Shown here: positions 28,201-40,200 of the stretch, piece by piece
Layout of the letters: each line of letters starts with the position of its first letter
Numbering within the stretch: position 1 is the first letter of the stretch
Notes under the pieces: model-generated
What the model was told of the DNA's origin: nothing
What the model saw: the letters and a program-made list of their open reading frames with translations, nothing else
Database searches by the model: none
From: Platycnemis pennipes
Lineage: Eukaryota > Arthropoda > Insecta > Odonata > Platycnemididae
Length of the DNA: 64,000 bases
Direction: 5' to 3'
Assembly: GCA_933228895.1 (NCBI GenBank)
Contig: OW121846.1
Location: 108,827,054 to 108,891,053 of the forward strand
Position numbers and translations under genes: made by a program

Positions 28201-31200
28201 GATAATAAAGGGCGAGGGTGTTACATTAGGACATGATTGAGGGAAGAATGTTGGGTAAGTAGGTTAGAGGGGGAGATGAACAAGTAGTTTATTCAACAGT
28301 GATGGCCATGCATAAGGCGTGCATAGCTGAATGCATGTAAAACTTAGAATTTAACCAATAAAAACTATTTAAACTATAAAAAAGTTTTGTAAATAAAGAA
28401 CTAGCACAGTGACTGAAATTGGCAAGAACACGGTGGCAGAATGTATTAAGTATGGACCATGGACCAACCACAGATCTTTGAAAGAAATAGGAACATGTAT
28501 TACTGATAAAATTCCTCAGGTGATGACAAAAATTTACTACATCAATAATATGTTACCTGAATCCATCAAAGTGATAAACATCAGCATACCATCGAAGATT
28601 TGAGAGGAGAAACCTTAAAACTTCGTACCTAGAAAAAAATTAAAATAATGACAGAAAAGTTGCAAAGTCAAATGCACATTTACCTTAAATAAAAGCAACA
28701 ATTTCATAACCATATTTAATTAATGATACATCACTTATCATTTCCTATACAACAAAAGATGTATCATAGGGTTTAAATAAAAATTGGCAACAAGTTCCTG
28801 GGTTGTGATGACCAAGCCTGACCAAATGATGTCATGACATTCTGAAATGACCTATTCAAAAATATTCACCATCTTCACAAAGGACAACTGCTTGCTGGAG
28901 GACAAATGCTTCACTGGACAATTTACCATCTTCACTACAACAACTTTAAGATTTATCTCATACAGACCAGTCATCATTTAAATTTTTAATAAATAAATTG
29001 ACTGCTAGTTCAGGGTGTCCAGTGCATCTCGGTATATTTTTTCCCTGAGTTTTCCAGGTTTTTCAGGTAAATATTTGGATTTTCTGGGGTCTTATTCCAC
29101 TTTGAATTGAAATCCACCTTTGATTGAAATTCGTAAACTTAATAAGCACATGTCATGTAAAAAAGGCAGGTAAACAATAAGAACACGGAACGAGAAAAAA
29201 GTCAATGTATTTTAACTTCCATATTCCACAAATCAATAGTCGCAAAAAATTACAAAATATAGATTCCAATTTTAGTGTAGATGATAAAACAGACTTTTGA
29301 ATGAATCAACCATAAATACCATGTGACTCATACGGTAAGGAGAACTTGCATGCCATTGGACTGCATAGGACTGCGCATTGAGTGGTGAAACAGCGGGCGC
29401 ACAGCTACGAGCAGAGTAGTAACATAAGAACGGTGAGCCTAGTGCTGAGCCAAGCAGGATGATGGAAAGGGCGCTCTCTGCCCTAGAATTAATTGGCCAC
29501 CATGCAATTTCCAAGGTTTTTCAGAAAAATACAGAAAATTCCCTGAGTTTTCCCTAAGTTTTTCAGGACTTCAAAGTAGGGGTGAACGGGTCAAATTTTA
29601 AGATTCGGGTCGGGTCACGTCCTATAATTAAACCCCAATTTTTTCCAGAAGCCAATGAGTTTAAAAATGCGATACATGCTCCACAGTCAATACTATAATG
29701 ACATAGCTACAGAAACAGCATCAACAGTTGTTATATGAATGGGTAGGTGAAGGATCAAGCTTTGAGGAAGGTGGAAATAAAATCCTCATTTCGTATTCTA
29801 GGCTTCGCAAATAGCCACTGAAAACAGGCAAAAAATGGAAAGTTTGGCTATTTTTTTATAAATTTACAAATAAACCGATAAAAATTCATTCCACTCCAAC
29901 CAAAAAACAATCCTTTTACTACAATGGGAAACAATTTCTGGGAAAGCGTAGATTAGCATTTTGCTATAAAACTAAAGAACTGTAAACAATATGATGTAAA
30001 GATTTGAAAAGTATGAATTAAGAATGAAGATTTCTGACAAAGTTAGAAATTAATAAATACCAATGAAAAAATAAGAAACAAAATCTCTAAGCAGGGAATG
30101 TTTTCAAATATAGGCTGCATTTGAGATTTCACCTGAGCATCTTTCTTAAATCTCTGCAATGCTTGGTGACACACATATCACAACACGCTAAATTCTTCTC
30201 AAAGGATATACTCTCCCAAGAACACTTCTTCTAAAAACAATTAAAATCAAGCATACAGGTCATTTATTAGCCTCACCCCTCTGTCATTCTAACTGCTTCA
30301 CTGCTCAGCCCACCTGTTCTCAGTATAAACTGGATTACTGTTCCGTCATAAAAGACATTAAATTACTTCAGAATTGAAGTGTTTCATTCCAACCCACCTT
30401 ATCAAAAACTTCATCCCAATCCTAAATGCAGTAAATGTCAGTTGTTGGTTTCCTTTTTTGTAAGTAGCCTTAATACCAAAAATAGCTTCTCTCTTATACC
30501 ACTGCTTTTGGCTATATCCAAATTGGTTTTTGATACTGACTTCCTATTCTTTCTTCTATTCTTCTGCAGATCAGCACCACAACAACGTTTTATTTTTAAA
30601 ACTATCTACCATACTTAAGGACTAGTAACAACTATGCACTCAAGTCAACTGAAAAATGAACATCATCTTAAATTTTTCAACATTCGCAAGGCAAAGAAAG
30701 ATCATGGGCCACAAAGTCTAGACAAAATACAGTCTAAATACAGGCAGTAGATCCATGTATGATATTGAAAAATGATAAAGTTACACCCAAATAACTAGTT
30801 TTCATTTCAAGTATTCAGGTTTACTGTAAGTTATGTCCAGATTTTAATTCAAATACTTACTCAGAATAATTAAATAAACGGCTGTCCCATAATGGATGTT
30901 CTCCTCTTGATCCGGCATGAAAGTAGCATGAGTCTGTCCCATCAAACTGATTAAGTCCATCAAGAACATTTTTTGAAGCATGGGAATGAACAATATCAAG
31001 CAGTACATATAATCCCTGAGCATGAGCTGCATCAATCAATTCCTTCAGTTCTTCAGGAGTACCGTACCGACTGAAAATGATAATCGGTATAAGTTTGCCA
31101 TCTGCAGATGAAAATATTAATCATATTCAGTGAATGAAAATCCTATAGCTATATGCTGATGAAATAACTGACTGCATCTAGGATAGCCAGTTATTTCATA

Positions 31201-34200
31201 GACCTGTTGGTGGGCAAATTGGCCAAAGGTACCAGCCATCCCTTGGTGGAAATGGAAATGAAGAAAGGAACAATTACCTAGTTTTCCTTGAGTTTTATAT
31301 ATAGCACTACCTGGTTCAACTTGTTGGGTGTCATATTCAGGTGAAACCACCCTGGTTACTACCCCAGAGTAGGGACAAGGCAAGACAAAACTGGGTAGTG
31401 CTAGATGAAATTTGAGAAGAGACTAATTATTCCTTTATTCATGCAACCACATTCTGTCAAGAGGCTGTCAGTCCAATTAGGAGGAGCGAAGTGTTTGACA
31501 GAGAAAGAGCAGGTACATAAAATGCAAGGACACAAATAATGAGTAAAAACCTTCATTAAAAAAAGAATGAAAGATTTCTTGAGAAAGCATTCAGATGGAT
31601 GAAATGCAAATTTAATTTCTATGACCATAAAAAAATGTGAAAACAATTTTTTAACATTACTATTTACAGTACTCAATCAATTCACCACTTTCCGTAGACA
31701 CAATATATATCAAGTTTATAAATATCCTTCAATTCCACAATTTTCATAGGTATACTCTGATATCCCATTTGCTCAGAAGAAACTTCATTTCAGTGCAAAC
31801 ACATTGATGAGAGAGGGAATTTCAAAGAATTAAGTATGCATTCATACCATTCCAATTTGTTATATACCTGCAGTTGAATTCTGATTTAGCATTTTTCAGG
31901 GGGTACAAGATTTTATGCTTAACACGTTCCCTCCATTCCCCCATCCCACGCCAGGGTCTAGACGATAGCGTGCCCCACGTGGCCGGTGGAGGGGCGGGCT
32001 GGGGGCAAGGCTGGGAGTCGCCTCCCCCAGCCTTCCTCTAATCTCAGGAAACAGCTGAGTGTTGCCGCTTCAACCACCATCCCTCGGCAGTGGCCAGAAG
32101 CTCGGAAGGACTGTGACCCACCAGTGGGTCACACCGCCCATGCAAAAGGCTGAGTGTCGACGTGTCGAATACTTTTCACTGCGGGGCTGATTAAAGCCCT
32201 ACCCCTCACAGCACGGCGTGACCCACCAGTGGTTCACACTCAGCCTTTTGCATGGGCAGTGTGACCCACCGGTGGGTCACGCCGCGCTGTGAGGGGTAGG
32301 GCTTTAATCAGCCCCGCAGTGAACGTGTTAAAATGCGGACAACTGCTAAACAAGGACTTACCATTTTTCAGTAGTTTTTGGATCCATAATGCACTGGGGT
32401 AGTTTACCATGAATGAAAAGGATAATGAAAAATCACCAAATGGCATAACAATCAATAATAAAAGTTACCTTCAATTTAAGGTGCTCTTCCTACAATGGGC
32501 TCAATAACATTCTCCAGGAGACAGGCATAAAAATGAAATTAAACTCAATTCTAATTAAGAATTTGTCATTATGTTTTAAAAATTATCTCATTAATTACTA
32601 AATACGCCTTACATATTCAGAAGACAACCCAGAAAAAATATGTATTATGGTATGGGAAAAAATTGGGGGATCTCTTGAGCAATCGTGAAAACTTTAGGAG
32701 ACCTTTCCTTCAGTAACATTAACAATAGGGATGTGCGAATAGAGTCCGCGAATACTCGAAGACTGGAAAATATTCGATATTCGAGATCTCGAATAGTGAT
32801 GCTAAATAAACAACATCGAATACTTTTGAATATTGTGCCATACACCATTGGGCACCCATACCATATGCATCCATACAAAGTCTTTGATTCTTAACTCTGT
32901 GACTACATAGATAACTCTGTACCATAACAGTCCTCGGGATTGCCAAAAAATAAATATAAAGTGACCTGATGAAGGAGAAGTGTTGAGTAATGTCATCCAG
33001 AGGACTCAACCATAAAAGCATGCAGTCCGCTGCATATTATGTATATTGAAGAACTACATTAAATTCGCAGTGAAGAGGTACCGTTAGTGAATTGCTTACC
33101 GTAGCATCTAGCTTATTTTTATTGTATTGATTTTCTTCGTTAATGACATAATACTTCTACTACATAATCATCAACGACTGAATTCACTCTGCTAAAAAAA
33201 TAATCCAGTCTGTGATAATCGTCTAGCTACGTTGAAGGAAGTTTGTTCCAATGTATGTTTCCATGGTGTTTATGTGCTAAATTTTGCAAACTGATAGGGT
33301 TTGCCACATTAATTATGGTTTAATGACAACAGTTTCAATGAATGACATGCCATCAAAATTGTAGGAGTAAGAAAAGTATCTTCTCACCGTAAATAACACG
33401 AGAAAACCTGCCATGATACAAAGGTGATGAACGTTTGTATACACCGTTGATGGTTGCCGCTCCATACAAGTTTCTTTAAGAATATCCCTCTATTTAATAT
33501 ATTTTCATCATTGATTTTAAAACTGCAACTTTACTTCCAAATCTGGAGTACTTGCAAAACTAGTTTTTGAATTTTATGTAAGAGTTTCTGAACTCAACTC
33601 GAAAGTGTCCGGGGATCGGTTGGTGTGGTGGCAGGAGTGCTGGCCTCCCATCCCAAGGTCCCGGGTTCGATTCCCAGCACTCAGTTCGCGAGTCACGATG
33701 TCAAATAGTTAATCAAGTATATGACACTATTTTCAGTTATTAGAAACAGACAACAAATTTGCTGTGTGCAACCATTTTGATTGTAAAATGTCAAGGGGAG
33801 GAAAATCCCATTCAATTTCTGCTCTATGGGCTCATCTAAAGAAAAACGTGCTAATTTTTGGGAAATTGAGAACGGTATTAGCACCACACGTGACATAAGA
33901 AGAATTAGAAGTGGAAATTGATGATGCTGATGATACTGAAACTTCAAGTGCTCTTCCCAATCCAATAGGGTAGTTTCCTTCATCAAAGAAAACAGACTTC
34001 ATTAATTGCGATTTGTGCCCTGCCATAAATTTATTTAATTTACGCAAAAAGTTTGTATTGAGAAATCCCAGTTTACTAGAGAATTAAATGTTAATTTTAA
34101 GGCCATTTGAAAAGGCTCTGAAATGGCGGGGTGCGCTGCCTTCATGCTGACGTAACAGGTATGTAGTTTACGTTGCGAAGCATAGGAAAATTCGTCTCCT

Positions 34201-37200
34201 GAACTTACCGTTGTATTTCAGGGCCCCTTAGCTGTAGTGAATATTTATTAGTATTAACCTGTAAAAACTATCAATGTTGGAAAAGAATTCTCAGTTAAAC
34301 ATGGTATTATTAGTCATTTTATAGGCTCAAGGACGTCCTGCTCGCTGTGTCTTCTGCTACGACGAAGCATGGCGTGAAGGTCGTGCGGCGATAGGCGAAC
34401 TACATGATATTCATGAGACAGGAATACTAACTGATTTTAAATGAATCAACTGCATAAGTAATGTTAAATAAACAAATAAAAGTTAATTATAATTAATTAA
34501 CGGAATAAATATGCCTCCAATACTTGTTCATAAGCTTTAACGGAGTGCGGCGTCTATTTGGAAGCGCCCGCAGCACCACCTGGTGGCAGGTAGAGGAAAT
34601 AGTTTGACGTCACGCGTAGGATTAACCGGCATGCAATAGTTTGCCGTCGCGTTTTCGCGCCATTGATTTTTTTCACTTTTTAATTAATGAGGAAAAATAC
34701 TTAACGTCATTTAAAAATCGAACGGCTTAAAACACGTACTCCAGAGGTTATAAACTTTCGATCAAGACAATAAAAAAATAATAGGAAACTACCCTATTGC
34801 CAATCCCAGATTTTCACACAGTTCAACTGACTCTGATGATGCTGACTTTGTTTCCTCAGATAGTTCATGTATTTCTATTTCACCATCCCCCTCAAGTTCC
34901 TACATGCAATTCAAACCTCCTTGTACAAAAATAAAATCAATTATTCACAGTGCTCAACCTCCTCTGAAGAGTTTTATTGATTAAACTCAGAGTTTTAAGT
35001 CTGGTGATAAAAGGAGTTCAGTTATTACAAGATTGATTGGAGAAATGATTTGTCTTGACAATCAACCTATATCAGTAGTGGAAAATAAAGGTTTCTGTAA
35101 AATGATCAGTTACTTAGAATCAAGATACACTATTCCGTCGAGAAAATATTTACCAAACAAAGTTATCCCGGATCTGTATGAGGAAACAAAGAAAAAAACA
35201 GAAAATTTGTTGTCTAATGCTAAATACGTTGCTCTTACAATAGACATGTGGACTTCAACAGCAACCGATGACTACATGAGTTTGAAAGCTCATTTTTTGG
35301 ATTCTAATTATGCTTATCATCATGTATGCTTAGAATGTGTGCCATTTCTTGAGCTTTCACACCCTGGAGTGAATATTTGCAACTTCATCACACGAACTGT
35401 TGAAGAATGGGATTTGACTAACAAAATTGCATGCATTGTCAGAGATAATGGGAGGAACATTGCTTCTGCACTCGAAGGGAGTCCAGTTGATCATATTTCC
35501 TGCGAAGCTCACACACTTCAACTAGTGATTAAAGACGGCATCCTCTGCAAACTGAAGGTGAAAGATCTTGCAGCAAAATGTCGCAGCATTGTGGGTCACT
35601 TCAAGCATTCCACTAAAGCAACGAAACAACCGAAATTGGCCCAAGTAAAGCTGAATATTAAAGAGCATAAGCTCATCCAGGATGAACCCACAAGGTGGAA
35701 TTCCCTTTTGCAAATAATGAGGCGCCTTCTGGAGCAGAAGCAAGCACTAGCATTAGCTGTCTCTAACCTGAGTTTTGAGGTAGAAATAACTCCACAACAA
35801 ATGGGGCTATTGAGCAATTGATTGATGTTCTGGATGTTTTTGAAAGAGCAACAATTGTTGCTAGTGGAAGTAGGGTGACAGTTTCTGAAGTCATCCCTCT
35901 TGTGAATAGCATAATTAATTTCCTTGAAACTACTAAGTTTCCACACAGTCATCTGCAAGGCTTCGCCAATGATTTGCTGTTTTCCATCAAAAGTCGGTAT
36001 GCATTTTTGGAAAAACAACAATTATACATATTAGCCATAATTCTTGATCCACGATTCAAAATCAGTGTTTTCCAAGCTTCAAATAATGTTGAAATGATGA
36101 AAAAAAAATTGGTTTGGAGATGACAGGATTATCTGACCAATGTTACACAAAACAAAGAAAAGTGCAACTGAAAAAAAATGATGTAAAGTATGAACACACA
36201 TTGTGGGGACTTTATTCCAAATTAAGGCTAACAGCACCAGGTACCTACTAGCAGAAAGAGTCAGAATACTCCAGAGGAAGAAATTTGAAGATTTCTAGCA
36301 GAAGATTTGCTTCCACCCAGTGAAAACATTTTCAATTACTGGAAAATGAACAGTCTGTATTCTCACTTGATGGAATTATCTTCAAAGTATTTAATCACTC
36401 TGCCATCAACAGTTTTTTTGATGACTCTTCAGCACCTCAGGTTTAATTTGTGGCCAAAAAAGAAGCAGATTACATCCTGAACGTATGGAATGCTTGTATT
36501 CTTAAATAAAAATCTGTAGTAGGCAATAAGATTTAAACGATATCTATTATTGATGCATGTGATTTTATTGATTTCATTAAATTTGAAATTTTAAAATAAA
36601 GGAGTGAATTTTTTAACCTTATGGAGTAACCTTATACATTTTACTTTCAATGACACTAATACATTACAAGAATATTGCTTGTTATAGTTGAATGATAAGG
36701 AAAAAATATCTAAATTAATAAAAAAAATACCTTTTTCATGAGCTCTTGTAAAAGATGCAGAGTTAATCATGTTTATACGCAGGATTTATATCAGATTATA
36801 TACAGGATTAATTTTATTATTAGATATTCACAGATACATGGAAACCAGAGGAGATCATTGAACTCATTGGTGAGTGAGACTACTCTAACTTATAATCCAA
36901 TGTTTCCACTAATAATCTAACATTATTGGCTCTATTATATACAGTACTGCAGAGAGAACTCAACAAAACATTGTACACATGTAGTAAAAGATAAGAACTA
37001 TTAATTAGATTCACAGCCTCACACTCACCTGGATACAGCAAAGAAACTAGTCACTTGGTAACCGAAACTTGCATAGTAAGCATGTTCCATTACTGCCATC
37101 AACTGAATGGCATTGTACCCTAAAAAAAATAATACATAAAGCTCAAAATCATCAAAGAAAAATAATTTTGGAACCCAATTATATTTTTAGCTACTTCATT

Positions 37201-40200
37201 TACTAACTACTGCTCCGTCATAAATGACAATTTTTCGGCCTAGTAACAAAGAAAGGGTATTTTTGAAATTCTTACCCCAATTGATTGGATACATGAATGT
37301 AAACACTCCAAACAAGTTTGGCCTCATGGTGATGCCTAAGCATTGAAATGTGCATTGGAATTGTTATTTAAATGTATGGAAAGTACACATTGTTATTCAA
37401 ACATTATACAAGGTCCAAAATAATAACACGTTATTGGTGATTGTGCCTCATGAGTTTTGTACATGTATAAAATGACTTGGTCTACTACTGCCGGACTATT
37501 TCCCTTTATCCATTTATCTCCATTTTTATAGTCTCCACTAGCCTTACAAAATACAAAAAATAAAGGACATATTATTCATAGTGCATATTCAGTCAAGTAT
37601 TTAAATCATAAGGATAACTTCAAGGCCAGCACGTGGTATGGTTTACGCCTCCCTATCTAGGGAATGGAATTTTTAGAATGGGATAAAACAGGAAATTACA
37701 TCGTTTAAATAAAATAAATTAGCTTATTAGATTTGAAATTACGGTAATAAAAATGAAATGCCTCTGTTGAAAAAAATATATACTCAATCAAATGAAATTT
37801 GATGTTACGAAATGCAATTTTTTTTCAGTTCCATTAATTTCATAATATTGAGCTTTTACTGTATATGTATTAGTAAATTACAGTATTACTGAAAGAATTC
37901 CATCATTTATAATTGAAGAGTACACATGCTCAAAATGATTTTGGCATAAATGTTTGCTTCCATTTCTGGAGTACTTACTTTTATTTCATATAATTTGCTA
38001 TAAGCTTTTTATTGTTGTAACTATTTAATATTCACATCATATTAGCGATTGTGATGTTAGATTCGAGGAAAGTGAATGGACAAAGAAATAATAGACATCA
38101 ACGAATTAGGTAAATATGTACAGCATTTACCAAATGTGCCTTTGCAGGCAAATATTGAGCATTCTGAGCAAGCCAAGTTTCCTGATACCTTCTGAGGAAA
38201 GGTAGAAGAAATAACTGAAATGCCACACGGTTTTAAGTTTTATTGTTAACCCAGAAGATGCTGCTCTGCAGTGAAACTGGATGTGACAATAAAACTTAAA
38301 ATCATGTGGAATTGCAGAGTTATTTCTTCTACCTTTCCTGATATCACGTAATTCCACCAAGTGAGGTCAGAAACCATTGTCTTCCAAGGATGAGTAAGAA
38401 TGTTCAGAAATTGATGATCCATAGAGTAGTGACTATTTTATTGGGAGAGATAAACAAGTTGAGGAGATCTGACTTTCCAAAGAAACCTAAGGAATGAAGT
38501 CAAATTATTATCTGGACCAAAGCAGTAAGCAAGAGGAATCTCCACTAAATGCTACCACGGACTCTTATAATTACCGAAGGAATGCACTGGAAGAAGCCTA
38601 TTTATTATCCACTACCAGGGAGTTTCATGCTGTTAGAAACAAGTTTTATTCTGTTCCTGAGTATTACTGCAGCATAACTTTTCCAGTGCTTCTTTCAAGG
38701 ATAACATCTCATTTAACATTTGGTTCATGTAATACAACTCTTCTGTAAAATAAATACCTACATACTTGTATTTCCCATATAAATGGTTCAAAGTCTGTGA
38801 TTGTAACGCTGGCAAAATTTCGTCCCAGTATCGTAAACGTATGTAAAACAAAAGTTGAACATTTTCTAATAAGAATTTTATTTTCGGAATCTGAAGCCAG
38901 TGTGCCAGGCCACACTGGCTTCCATCCACACTAGTTGCCAGGGCAACTAGTGTGGATGCTAAAAATAGACATTTGCTTCTAACATCTATGCTGTTCTGAT
39001 GGCAGCTGGCCCAGTCGCGCTTTTGCTGCACTCTATTGCCCAATCATTGCTTAAAAATGTTAAGTATTTGTACTTGTTGTCTGTTGCAACTCAATCATCA
39101 CTATGTTGCGCACTTGTTACCCTACCCTTGTTACTATCGTTATTCATTTTGTTCATCATTCAGCCCATGCCATGCCTGATCAGCTGTTTACTCTTGTTAG
39201 TCTCTTGAAGTGTGTTGTACATTTTTGCAATCTAAGTACATATATTACAGTAGTTGTGTTATCTGAAACTGTGCTATGCATCCTGGACAGGTTATGGGAT
39301 ATGGAGAATAGGTTTCATAAAAGTCGATTCCATATTTTTAAATTAAAAAATGGACGTTCAGGTGACTTTGAAAGGCACAAAGCTCGCCTGGTAGCCCGAG
39401 GTTTTTCTCAAAATATGGGATCGACTTTCATGAGCCTTTGCTCCAGTTGTTAGTTATACCACCCTTTTGTTTTGATTGAGATTTTTATTTGTGTTTGCTA
39501 ATGAAATGGTTCTGGATATAGATTTTATAGATGTAACCTCTAAGTTCTTTACCTCTAAGTAAGATGAAGAGGCAATGTAATCACGCCTACAGACTAAGAA
39601 CACAGTCCAAAGTTAGTCTATTCAATAGCTTAGAGGTTTCTTTCAACAATATTTCATCATCAAATAAAATACAGTACTTCCTCAATTACATGCACTGGTT
39701 TAACTCGAATATCTTGATAACATGAATTGGAATCATGGTCCCGGCAGGAATATATAGTGTGTTACGGGGTTTTATTCGTTTTACGCGAATTTCGGTTAGT
39801 GCGAATTTCGAACAGTTTCCTCTGTCCCTTAAATAATTGTGCTCGCTTAAGACAAACTATTTGCAAGGAATGGAACGAATGGAAGGACAAAGAATGGTAC
39901 CATGGCCTACCTGCGTCTGAAGCAACGTTTGAAAATCTGGATAAGAGCAACAGGGGGGGTAACAGTCCCCGTGCACTGTGTGTTTCACCCCTCCTTCCAC
40001 ATTCCAGCCACTTTTCTCACTTACTTTCCTTTCCCTTTTTGCTTTATATGTGGCTACTGCTGTCTCACATCACTTTATCCCGCTGGGATCCCACGTAGTA
40101 CAAGCTTACTCGTGCTTTTTTGCCACAACGCGACATCGTTAACACGAACTTTCCTTAACACGAACTCTTTTTCTGGCCCCTTGCGATTCATGTTAGTGAG

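Noticed and set aside
33612..33690. Functional tRNA gene
   Set aside because: Good B-box but poor stem pairing and no clear anticodon arm; treated as a SINE head or pseudogene.
35596..36021. 141-codon - strand ORF
   Set aside because: Shadow of the hAT transposase relic on the + strand.
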